Shown here: positions 27,919-35,794 of the stretch, one piece after another
Layout: the number at the start of each line of letters is the position of its first letter
How positions within the stretch are numbered: the stretch's first letter is position 1
NCBI GenBank assembly: GCA_018691345.1
Contig: JABGTJ010000058.1
Span: 1-35,794 of the forward strand
Length of the DNA stretch: 35,794 nt
Direction of reading: 5' to 3'
DNA from: Methanobacteriota archaeon
Lineage (GTDB): Archaea > Thermoplasmatota > Poseidoniia > Poseidoniales > Poseidoniaceae
Made by a program: the position numbers and the translations under genes
Notes under the pieces: model-generated
What the model saw: the letters and a program-made list of their open reading frames with translations, nothing else
Told to the model about the DNA's origin: nothing
Databases searched by the model: none

Positions 27919-29145
27919 TCATCCTTGAACGATTTCGTTCGGTGCAGTGGCTTGCCAAGCCATAATTCCACCTTCAAGGTTGTACAAACAAGTTGCATCG
28001 TAACCAGAATGAATCAAGTACATAGCCGCCATTTGAGAACGCATTCCACTCCGGCAGAGAACGATTACATCTCGGTCTTGAGGAATTGAATCTAAAGCGG
28101 TCGTTACCGACTCGTGATTAATTTGAAAATCAGTCGATTCGACATGAGCTTGGTTGTATTCGCCATCCGAGCGTACATCAAGAATAAATGGACTCCAACC
28201 TTCCTTCCGACGGTCGAGAAGTTGTTGTACAGTGATTGAGTTAAACATCGTGTTAACGGTAGAGGCTTCTCCTTCATCAACCTCACCTTGAATGCCAACC
28301 CTCATGCACCATTCTTCGTCATCAAACATTGATTGACTCATCGAGAGGTCAACCACTGGTGTTCGATCGGAATTGGATGAATACTGGAGCGTGTCAAAGG
28401 TCATTGCTTGGGCATCGTACAACAATAATCGACCGTTCAGCACCTCGCCGAGGCCGAGAATCAGTTTGATGACTTCATTCGCTTGTAGAGATCCGATAAC
28501 TCCGGGGAGCACACCAAGAACCCCTCCTTCGGCACATGAGGGGATGGTTTGTGGAGGTGGTGCTTCTGAAAACAGGTCGCGATAACAGGGGCTTCCGTTG
28601 ACATTAAACACGCTTACTTGCCCTTCAAAACGATATATAGAACCGTAGACCCAAGGAATGTTTTTGAGAAAACAAACATCATCGATGAGGTAGCGAGTTG
28701 GTAAATTATCTGTACCATCAACGACTGTGTCCCAAGTTTCTTGGAATATTTCTTCAACATGTTCTGGCGCAAATTGAAGATCAAAAGTGCTGATGTTCAA
28801 ATCTGGATTCAATGCCAGTAAACGCTTTTTCGCTGAATCAACTTTCGATTCACCGACTTCAGAAGTTGAATGAATTACCTGTCTTTGTAGGTTTGATACA
28901 TCGACTCGATCGTGATCCACAATCCCAATATGTCCAATTCCTGCTGCTGCTAAGTAAAGCAACACAGGGCTCCCTAAACCTCCAGCACCGATTACAAGAA
29001 CGCTCGCATCAGCGAGTTTTTGCTGCCCTTCAATACCAACCTGTGGCAGAGAAATATGACGAGCATAGCGTTGAGTATCGACGTTCACTGTGAATCCCGA
29101 ACCGTTCCAAGCGTGGTCGAAACATAAACTCATTGAACCATTCAA
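27919..29145 (-). CDS. MoeB/ThiF-like E1 adenylyltransferase fused to C-terminal rhodanese domain
   Basis: 408 aa ORF (TTG 29145 overlapping the trxB stop; ATG 29133 alternative); RYARHISLPQVGIEGQQKLADASVLVIGAGGLGSPVLLYLAAAGIG, PSCAEGGVLGVLPGVIGSLQANEVIKLILG, rhodanese loop VIVLCRSGMRSQMAA. Confidence 0.9.
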   Translation of the reverse strand: MNGSMSLCFDHAWNGSGFTVNVDTQRYARHISLPQVGIEGQQKLADASVLVIGAGGLGSPVLLYLAAAGIGHIGIVDHDRVDVSNLQRQVIHSTSEVGESKVDSAKKRLLALNPDLNISTFDLQFAPEHVEEIFQETWDTVVDGTDNLPTRYLIDDVCFLKNIPWVYGSIYRFEGQVSVFNVNGSPCYRDLFSEAPPPQTIPSCAEGGVLGVLPGVIGSLQANEVIKLILGLGEVLNGRLLLYDAQAMTFDTLQYSSNSDRTPVVDLSMSQSMFDDEEWCMRVGIQGEVDEGEASTVNTMFNSITVQQLLDRRKEGWSPFILDVRSDGEYNQAHVESTDFQINHESVTTALDSIPQDRDVIVLCRSGMRSQMAAMYLIHSGYDATCLYNLEGGIMAWQATAPNEIVQG

Positions 29146-30068
29146 TGTTGGTCTTCAAGCCACTTTTCAACGTCCATAGCAGCTTGACAACCCATGCCGG
29201 CTGCAGTGATGGCCTGTTTGTAACGGGTATCGACAACATCTCCAGCAGCAAAAACACCCTCAACAGAGGTCATAGTGTGCTTCTTGTGCAAGATGTAGCC
29301 TTCATCGTCGACTTCAACTTGCCCACCCAAGAAACCAGTAATCGGTGTATGTCCAATCGCAATGAACGCTCCTGTTGCGTTAATCGATTCAGTTGAACCA
29401 TCCCGTGGATCCTCGAGAACTGCACCAGTAAGACCTTTCTCGTCTGACAACCACTCCTTCACTTGGCGGAAGGTTTTGATTTCGATCTTTTCATGGTTGA
29501 GGACACGCTCATACATGATCGTAGATGCTTTGAAAACATCTCTTCGGTGAACAAGCGTAACTTTTGAAGCGAACCGTGTAAGGAAGGTTGCCTCCTCACA
29601 AGCGGAGTCTCCACCGCCAATTACCATGACTTCTTCGTCTCGAAAGAACGCACCATCGCATGTAGCGCATGTGGAGATTCCACGGCCTTTTTGCGCTTCT
29701 TCACCCGGAGCATTGAGCCATATTGATTCTGCCCCAGTCGATACGATGATGGCATTGGCGAGGAAGGTTTCATCTTCGACTACAACCTTGAACGGTTGCT
29801 CTGAGACGTCCACAGATTCAACATTCTGGTCTCGGACTTCAAGTCCGAAGCGTTCAGCCTGTTCTCGTAATTCCGTCATCATCTCAGGTCCACCAATGCC
29901 CTTAGGATAGCCTGGGAAGTTCTCAATATCCGAAGTAAGCATCAACTGACCTCCAGACATGTAACCTCCAAACATGAGCGGTTCGAGCATGGCGCGAGCC
30001 GCATAAAGACCCGCTGTATATCCTGCTGGGCCGGAGCCAATGATGATGACGTTGTGTACTTTTGACAT
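29142..30068 (-). CDS. trxB: Thioredoxin-disulfide reductase
   Basis: 308 aa; IIGSGPAGYTAGLYAARA, redox motif CATCDGAFFRDEEVMVIGGGDSACEEA, GVFAAGDVVDTRYKQAITAAGMGCQAAMD. Confidence 0.95.
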   Translation of the reverse strand: MSKVHNVIIIGSGPAGYTAGLYAARAMLEPLMFGGYMSGGQLMLTSDIENFPGYPKGIGGPEMMTELREQAERFGLEVRDQNVESVDVSEQPFKVVVEDETFLANAIIVSTGAESIWLNAPGEEAQKGRGISTCATCDGAFFRDEEVMVIGGGDSACEEATFLTRFASKVTLVHRRDVFKASTIMYERVLNHEKIEIKTFRQVKEWLSDEKGLTGAVLEDPRDGSTESINATGAFIAIGHTPITGFLGGQVEVDDEGYILHKKHTMTSVEGVFAAGDVVDTRYKQAITAAGMGCQAAMDVEKWLEDQH

Positions 30069-30137
30069 GGATGAAATCCCCTATATTTCCATACGGTGGG
30101 CTTCACCATTTGAACATTCACATGGCAGCGTTTGGCA

Positions 30138-30395
30138 TTAGAGAATCTCACCGGTAAGAGATGTAGAGCTTTTCATTGATTTGAGTCGTTTGAAAAGCCA
30201 ACGAGAGAAAACCATGGAACACAAGAGGAAACCAATGGATACCGGCAAAGGTGCATCAGCAGAAGTCGATAGAAAATACGTCACTATGAGAATTCCAGCG
30301 CCGTAAAACGCACGGAAAATTGAGAACAGTATGAACCCTCTCAGCATTTGATTGCTCTTTAATCTCTCAAACACCGAGGGCTTCAAGTTGAACAC
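30138..30395 (-). CDS. Small hydrophobic membrane protein, unknown function
   Basis: 85 aa ORF with about two hydrophobic segments; fills the gap between trxB and ribH. Confidence 0.5.
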   Translation of the reverse strand: MFNLKPSVFERLKSNQMLRGFILFSIFRAFYGAGILIVTYFLSTSADAPLPVSIGFLLCSMVFSRWLFKRLKSMKSSTSLTGEIL

Positions 30396-30398
30396 CTT

Positions 30399-30797
30399 TC
30401 AATCCAGCATGGAAGAGACTGCCGCCACAGCAGCCCGTGCGTGCGGTTCAAGTCGGGGCTCAATGTGTTCTGGCTCTGCCCCTGGTCCAATAATCCCAAG
30501 ACCAACCGGTTTTTCGTGGACCAACTGAAGTTCGATGATGGTCTTGATAACGGCCTGGCCCATCGCTAAGCCGTGTTGAGTTTGTCCTTTTTCGATGATG
30601 CCTAAGCAGGCAACACCGTCAATTTCGTCATCGGTCAACAATCGATCGATGGCAAGCGGAACTTCCATTGCCCCTGGAACCCAAACGACATCGATGATGT
30701 CAAGGCCGAGGGTATTGGACTCATCGCGAGCCCATTCAAGCATTCGTTCGATTTCTGATTTGTGAAAAGAACCGCAGACAACAGCAATATTTGGCAT
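30399..30797 (-). CDS. ribH: 6,7-dimethyl-8-ribityllumazine synthase
   Basis: From ATG 30797: IAVVCGSFHKSEIERMLEWA, WVPGAMEVPLAIDRLL, DGVACLGIIEKGQTQHGLAMGQAVIKTIIELQ, KPVGLGIIGPG. Confidence 0.9.
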   Translation of the reverse strand: MPNIAVVCGSFHKSEIERMLEWARDESNTLGLDIIDVVWVPGAMEVPLAIDRLLTDDEIDGVACLGIIEKGQTQHGLAMGQAVIKTIIELQLVHEKPVGLGIIGPGAEPEHIEPRLEPHARAAVAAVSSMLD

Positions 30798-30801
30798 AGA
30801 A

Positions 30802-31407
30802 TTAACTCCTTTTTTCTTCAAGTACTCGTTCAACGGTCGAAACAATGGCCTGAGTGGTTGAATCAATCTCTAGATTTACCGCATCTCCAACCATCTTCTC
30901 TCCAAGGGTGGTGAGCCGAAGTGTTTCAGGGATGATGTGAAGGGAGAAGACACCGTTGTTTACTGAACCAATCGTGAGAGAGATTCCATCAACAGCAATG
31001 TATCCTTTCTCCATAACGTACTTTCGCAAGTCACTCGGCACCAATATTTGGAAATCCATTCCCTCACCGTTTTGCTCTTTTGAATGGAGGAGACCGGTTG
31101 CCATGATGTGGCCGGAAAGCAGATGCCCTCCAATCTCGTCTCCAAATTTGAGTGAACGCTCTATGTTTACAGAGGAGTCTGCCTGTAGGCTCCCAAGCGT
31201 TGTACGTTCAAGCGTCTCTGGAATAACATCAAAATCGACGTTTAAACCATCAATTCGAACAGCGGTGAGACAAGCCCCGTCAACAGCTACGCTGGCACCA
31301 ATTGCAAGATGCTCGGTGTTGGGAATTTGGATGGTGAGGGTATGAACGCTTTGCTTTTCCACAACAGAAAGAATCGTCCCTGTTCCTTGAACAATACCGG
31401 TAAACAT
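30802..31407 (-). CDS. ribE: Riboflavin synthase, two-barrel (bacterial/eukaryotic alpha-subunit) type
   Basis: MFTGIVQGTGTI; duplicated lumazine-binding repeats (GASVAVDGACLTAV...IPETLERTTLG and KGYIAVDGISLTIG...IPETLRLTTLG; GGHLLSGHI). Confidence 0.93.
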   Translation of the reverse strand: MFTGIVQGTGTILSVVEKQSVHTLTIQIPNTEHLAIGASVAVDGACLTAVRIDGLNVDFDVIPETLERTTLGSLQADSSVNIERSLKFGDEIGGHLLSGHIMATGLLHSKEQNGEGMDFQILVPSDLRKYVMEKGYIAVDGISLTIGSVNNGVFSLHIIPETLRLTTLGEKMVGDAVNLEIDSTTQAIVSTVERVLEEKRS

Positions 31408-31853
31408 CAAACATCACGCTCCGATTGTACTGAGCGTTGAAGGATTCGAGCAATAATCTTACGAGTCCCATCCAAATCATCACTCAGACCTTCAACTCGA
31501 GTAACCTCAATGTGATGGTATCCAAGTTCGTCTAATTGAGACCGGATTCGGTCTTCTGCATGCTCTTGGTCGTATCCTAAAGCAATGACGTCAGGTTTCA
31601 CGATTGGCAAAATATCGAAGATGGGTACTTCGGGGGGATTTCCGATGAGAGCCTCATCCACTGGTTTCAATCCGTTAACCATTCTTCGGCGAAGTTCTTG
31701 TCCAGTCACAGGCTCGTGTTTTCTCATACGAACTGTGTCGTCATGAGCAACGACGACCGTAAGGTGGTCTCCAAGCAATTTCGCTTGCTCCATGTAGTGC
31801 AGATGCCCTGCGTGAAGCAGGTCAAAAACTCCAACTGCCATGACGCGCTTCAT
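31407..31853 (-). CDS. Cytidylyltransferase-family protein, archaeal FAD synthetase (RibL)-like
   Basis: From ATG 31853: RVMAVGVFDLLHAGHLHYMEQAKLLGDHLTVVVAHD (HxGH), RRRMVNGLKPVDEALIG, KPDVIALGYDQ; located inside the rib cluster. Confidence 0.82.
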   Translation of the reverse strand: MKRVMAVGVFDLLHAGHLHYMEQAKLLGDHLTVVVAHDDTVRMRKHEPVTGQELRRRMVNGLKPVDEALIGNPPEVPIFDILPIVKPDVIALGYDQEHAEDRIRSQLDELGYHHIEVTRVEGLSDDLDGTRKIIARILQRSVQSERDV

Positions 31854-31915
31854 ATGCTCACCTGTTGCTGTGAAAGTATTGTCACACATTGTTTTACCGG
31901 AGAGAAATTCCAATG

Positions 31916-32626
31916 TTATTCTGCATTCAATGCCTCTATGAGTTGTGCACCTTCGAGGAAAGGAATGTTTCTCTCATGCGCCCATGTACGAGCGTCTTCG
32001 ACTGTCAATGCATTGTCTCCATCTTCTTCAAGCATCTCTGCTCCAATCACCACGGGAGTCATGCCAGAAAGGCGTGCAAGGCCCACTGCAAGTTCAGTGT
32101 GACCTTGACGACGGGAAAGTCCGCCTTCCGTTTCTCGGCACACTGGAATGTGGCCCGGTGTTCGAAATTCTTTGCCGAGAGCGACTTGTGCCTCGATACC
32201 GTGTGTACCCGATTGCATGAGTTCGTGCGTGAGTTCTGCAAAGCGCCGTGTAGTAAGGGAGCGGTCAAGATCAGTGATACCGGTGTAGGTGTCCCTGTGG
32301 TTCAACGAGAGGGTGAATGCTGAGCGTGCATCGTATCGAAGGTCGTTGGTAACGAGTTGACTCAAAACAGGGAATTCCTCAATGAGACCGTTTTGGGTGT
32401 GGAGATCTTGCAAAAAGGGCAGAGAAAAGAGTTCTCCAACTTCATGCCCTATGGCAAGAAACAGGAGGCCGCCGCAATCTTGCCTCAATTGGCGCATAGT
32501 TGCTGGCTGGGCACTCTGACCGGGGAACAACAAATCAGTTTCTCCTTCACGCTTCTCAGAATCAAAAAGGCATACTGGCATTCCGTTTCGGAAAGCGTCT
32601 ACTGCTGCTTTGACTTGTCCGTCCAT
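31916..32626 (-). CDS. ribB: 3,4-dihydroxy-2-butanone 4-phosphate synthase
   Basis: From ATG 32626: PVCLFDSEKREGETDLLFPGQ, GHIPVCRETEGGLSRRQGHTELAVGLARLSGMTPVVIGAEML. Confidence 0.9.
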   Translation of the reverse strand: MDGQVKAAVDAFRNGMPVCLFDSEKREGETDLLFPGQSAQPATMRQLRQDCGGLLFLAIGHEVGELFSLPFLQDLHTQNGLIEEFPVLSQLVTNDLRYDARSAFTLSLNHRDTYTGITDLDRSLTTRRFAELTHELMQSGTHGIEAQVALGKEFRTPGHIPVCRETEGGLSRRQGHTELAVGLARLSGMTPVVIGAEMLEEDGDNALTVEDARTWAHERNIPFLEGAQLIEALNAE

Positions 32627-32772
32627 ATACAGCCCTCGGCAGGAGGAGTTCATCAATGGTCGTATGTATCTGCTTAACGAAGCCAGCACAAAAAAGCCAT
32701 TTTTTGCGGACAGCCAACGGAAAGGGATTATCATAGGAAGACACTTGGGTTGTTCCTGCGGGGACGTGAATT

Positions 32773-33903
32773 ATGCCAATTAAACTCGGACCTGCAGGCG
32801 TTCCACTCTCGTGTAAAGGCCGCACAATTGTTGAAGGAATGGACGATATTATCTCTCTAGGGCTTGAAACGATGGAAGTTCAAACCGTCCGAATGCTTGC
32901 TCCGCAACACTTCGAACAATACTGGCAAGCCGGCGTTTTGGCGAACAAAACGGATTTTGAAATGAACATTCACGGACCATACTATTCTGAGTTACTCGGC
33001 AACCGCGTCGAACGAGGTCGCTCAATGACTAAAATCGAGACGACGTTGCAGGCTGCGCGCACCATTAACGCACGCCACATTACACTTCACGCAGGCCACT
33101 ACGGCGGCATGCATCCCGGTAGTGCGGCAAATGAGCAAGTCGCCAATGTGTTTGCAGGAATCGTAGACAGAGTCCATGAAATCTGGCACGACGACGAAGA
33201 TGAATTCCCTGTATTCCCTTGGATTAAGGACGGCACTCCGTCAAAGATCGGCGTCGAAACTTCAGGCCGACAGGAACTTTGGGGTAGCCTTGAGGAAGTT
33301 CTTGAAGTCGTTAACCACGTCGAAGGGACGATTCCAGTTTTGAACATAGCACACATCCACGCCCGAGGTCACGGAAAGATGAGAACTTCCGAAGATTACG
33401 GAGAATTGTTTGATGAAGTTCGTGAAACAATTGGTACGAAAGAGTTCTACTGCCACTTCTCTGGCGTAGAACACCGCTCTGGAAATGCAATGCATTACAC
33501 GCAAATCAAGAAATCAGACCTTAACTTCGAGCCCCTTGCCGAATTTATTGTCGAAGACGGCGGATGGCTTGACATCACCCTCATTTCGGATTCACCTCTG
33601 CTTGAACACGATGCCATGTACATGTTGCAGAACATCGAAAAATCACGCCACCGCCAGCTTGAGCGCAAAGCTCGTGAAGATCGACGACGTGCACTGGCTG
33701 CTCAAACTGGCTCAACGCCGGTGGCACTGGCCGCCCGTGAACAAGAGCAAGCAGAACCGGTGGAGACAGAAAGCATCGAGGAACAACCTGAACAACCTGA
33801 AAAGAAAAAGCCGGCGAAGAAGGCTGCTTCAAAGAAGGCAACTAAGAAAGACGAAGAGAGTGTTTTCGACCTTGATGAAGAAGACGATGACGACCTTTTC
33901 TGA
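32773..33903 (+). CDS. Endonuclease IV-like TIM-barrel protein with Lys/Ala-rich and acidic C-terminal tail
   Basis: 376 aa; FEMNIHGPYYSELLG, HITLHAGHYGG, KIGVETSGRQ, VLNIAHIHARGHG, YCHFSGVEH; tail KKKPAKKAASKKATKKDEESVFDLDEEDDDDLF. Confidence 0.78.
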   Translation: MPIKLGPAGVPLSCKGRTIVEGMDDIISLGLETMEVQTVRMLAPQHFEQYWQAGVLANKTDFEMNIHGPYYSELLGNRVERGRSMTKIETTLQAARTINARHITLHAGHYGGMHPGSAANEQVANVFAGIVDRVHEIWHDDEDEFPVFPWIKDGTPSKIGVETSGRQELWGSLEEVLEVVNHVEGTIPVLNIAHIHARGHGKMRTSEDYGELFDEVRETIGTKEFYCHFSGVEHRSGNAMHYTQIKKSDLNFEPLAEFIVEDGGWLDITLISDSPLLEHDAMYMLQNIEKSRHRQLERKAREDRRRALAAQTGSTPVALAAREQEQAEPVETESIEEQPEQPEKKKPAKKAASKKATKKDEESVFDLDEEDDDDLF

Positions 33904-34002
33904 TGCGTTGCTTGACGGTTTTCACATCCGAAAAAGCATCATGCGACCGATTTATAGTGGCAACTAACATAAGTGAAGGGAGCGGCGTAGAGATTGGTCT
34001 CT

Positions 34003-35001
34003 ATGGCACACATCGCGATTTTAGGATTAGGAAATTGGGGAACAGCCATTGCTCGTATGTGGCTGGCTGATAATCACAACGTCAAAGGATGGACCATTGA
34101 ACAAGAAGTCTATGAATCCATTACGATGGATTCAGTCAACTCAAAATATCTTCCTGAACATTCACTCGAAGGTTTAGAGGCGACCATGCACATTGAAGAA
34201 GCACTCGAAGGCGTGGAAATTGTTGTACTGGCAGTTCCATCTTCTGTTATTTTGAAAGTGGTGGACCAAATTATTCCTCACCTTCGACCTGGTCATGTAT
34301 TGCTTGACTTAGCGAAAGGTTTGGCACCAGGTAACACGCTCATTTCAGAAGCTATTCAAGAGAAACTTAACGCTGCTGGGAAAAACAACACACTGGCTGT
34401 TGTCACAGGCCCAACCATTGCCCCAGAAGCTGCCAGTGGCGTCATGACAACTGCACTTGTTGCCAGCGAAGATGTTTCAGTCGCTCAACACCTTGCCACA
34501 ACGCTCACAACTCAAACGTTCATCTTGCATCCTGCTGCTGACCCTGCAGGTGCTGAATTATGGGGTGCGTTCAAAAATGTTGTAGCGCTTGCCTGTGGAC
34601 TTGTAGACGGTCTGAAAAAAGTGGGTTCGCTTGGCGGTGACAACCTGAAAGCGGCAATTTTCATGGCCGGCTTCAAAGAAGGATGTATTCTCCTACCACA
34701 ACTTGGAGCGCGTGCTGAAGTTGCGTTTGGTCCAGCTGGACTTGGTGACTTGTACGTCACCGCAACCTCACCTCACGGACGAAACCGAACGATGGGAGAA
34801 AAACTTGGAACGGGTCTTACCGTCGAGCAAGCCCTTGAAGAAATGCACATGGTTGCCGAAGGTGTTCGTGCAACCCGTATGTTTGCAGAACGAGCGGAAG
34901 ATGATGGAATTGACACCCCTTTCACCAAAGCCCTCAACACGCTGTTAGACGGCTATATCGATGCAGAAGAATGCTGTCGAAGAATGGTCGCACTTGGTTG
35001 A
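34003..35001 (+). CDS. gpsA: NAD(P)-dependent glycerol-3-phosphate dehydrogenase
   Basis: MAHIAILGLGNWGTAIARMW, VVLAVPSSVI, LDLAKGLAPG, VVTGPTIAPEAASG, ELWGAFKNVVALACGLVDGL, GPAGLGDLYVTATSPHGRNRTMGEKLG. Confidence 0.93.
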   Translation: MAHIAILGLGNWGTAIARMWLADNHNVKGWTIEQEVYESITMDSVNSKYLPEHSLEGLEATMHIEEALEGVEIVVLAVPSSVILKVVDQIIPHLRPGHVLLDLAKGLAPGNTLISEAIQEKLNAAGKNNTLAVVTGPTIAPEAASGVMTTALVASEDVSVAQHLATTLTTQTFILHPAADPAGAELWGAFKNVVALACGLVDGLKKVGSLGGDNLKAAIFMAGFKEGCILLPQLGARAEVAFGPAGLGDLYVTATSPHGRNRTMGEKLGTGLTVEQALEEMHMVAEGVRATRMFAERAEDDGIDTPFTKALNTLLDGYIDAEECCRRMVALG

Positions 35002-35065
35002 ATGGTTGCCTCCACACACCGATTTCAAGCGGTGCTGTTTTGAGGGTAGTCGCTCTGCGGTATTC

Positions 35066-35281
35066 ATGGCCGAGGAATTAACTGAACTTGAAGCCCGAAT
35101 CTTTGAGTGGATTCGACAATCTGATTTTGAGTCGGTTGCTTGGTCAACTCCAAAGGCTGCTAAATCGTTCAAAGTCAAAGAAGACGAGGTCTATGAAGCA
35201 GTTGCTGCTTTGACTCGTAAAGTTCCAGACCGAATTCAAGTCTTTTACAAAGAAGGTTCGTTGCACATCGCCGCTGAATAA
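35066..35281 (+). CDS. Small winged-helix-like protein (71 aa)
   Basis: From ATG 35066: MAEELTELEARIFEWIRQSDFESVAWSTPKAAKSFKVKEDEVYEAVAALTRKVPDRIQVFYKEGSLHIAAE. Confidence 0.5.
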   Translation: MAEELTELEARIFEWIRQSDFESVAWSTPKAAKSFKVKEDEVYEAVAALTRKVPDRIQVFYKEGSLHIAAE

Positions 35282-35794
35282 TCAAGCCACATCGCCTGAT
35301 TTACTCCGTCGCTTTCGAGCTTGTATCAACATGTTCAACCATGTTGGCTTACGGACATCGCCTTCCTCATTGACAAACGAGCGAACTGCTAAAGACAGCA
35401 GATCAATCAATACGACGACAATGAAGATAAGAATCAGCAATGCAAAGACCTTGTCGTATTGAAGGAACTTCAGATAGGTATTGATGTAATAACCAATTCC
35501 TCCTGCACCCACAATTCCAATGACGGTACCATGACGAACATTGTATTCAAACATGAACATCAGTTGACTTAGCAAATGGTTACTGTTCTCTGGAATTACG
35601 ATGTTCATGACGATACTTGGACGACTCAAACCCATCGCTCGGCCTGCTTCTAACGGATCGTTTGGCATACCTTCAAACACTTCATATTGTAATTTACCAA
35701 GGTAACCGACCGTGTAGAACGTCATTGCCAATACGCCTGAAAGTGGGCCAAAGCCGATGACAATCACGAACAAAATAGCCCAAATTAAACTAGG
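35282..35794 (-). CDS. PhnE-like phosphonate ABC transporter permease (N-terminus beyond window end)
   Basis: Frame is open to the window edge (PSLIWAILFVIVIGFGPLSGVLAMTFYTVGYLGKLQYE...EAGRAMGLSRPSIVMNIVIPE...GIVGAGGIGYYINTYLKFLQYDKV). Confidence 0.85.
   Translation of the reverse strand, partial: PSLIWAILFVIVIGFGPLSGVLAMTFYTVGYLGKLQYEVFEGMPNDPLEAGRAMGLSRPSIVMNIVIPENSNHLLSQLMFMFEYNVRHGTVIGIVGAGGIGYYINTYLKFLQYDKVFALLILIFIVVVLIDLLSLAVRSFVNEEGDVRKPTWLNMLIQARKRRSKSGDVA

Noticed and set aside
1-35794. Search for tRNA/rRNA genes, transposases, integrases, phage genes or defence cassettes
   Set aside because: Nothing recognisable on either strand; the window looks like core/accessory metabolic genes rather than a mobile island.

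Overview
Gene-dense window, probably archaeal. The gene content suggests a marine Thermoplasmatota / Marine Group II (Poseidoniales)-like genome, but this is inferred from gene content only; no marker gene is present. About 29 CDSs are supported, mostly in minus-strand co-directional runs. Main blocks: (i) a three-subunit molybdenum hydroxylase (MoCo, FAD and 2Fe-2S subunits) whose FAD subunit carries a Cys-rich insertion like 4-hydroxybenzoyl-CoA reductase beta, with XdhC and MocA-type maturation genes about 10 kb away; (ii) a PlsC-type acyltransferase with an unusual HX5D motif, plus a GpsA-type glycerol-3-phosphate dehydrogenase, i.e. bacterial/eukaryotic-style G3P lipid chemistry; (iii) two membrane-linked subtilases flanking a very large (~1375 aa) polytopic membrane protein of unknown function; (iv) a riboflavin/FAD cluster (RibB, RibL-like, two-barrel RibE, RibH) mixing archaeal and bacterial types; (v) a fused alpha+beta 2-oxoacid dehydrogenase E1, acyl-CoA dehydrogenase, aquaporin, Ca/Na antiporter, MoeB-rhodanese fusion, TrxB, Orn, a divergent endonuclease IV-like protein and a PhnE-like permease. 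A TM2/EF-hand protein is split by an apparent single-base frameshift in a C8 tract. I saw no tRNA, rRNA, CRISPR array or transposase. The most unusual items are the HcrB-like Mo-hydroxylase, the acyltransferase/GpsA pair, the giant membrane protein between two proteases, and the C8 frameshift.
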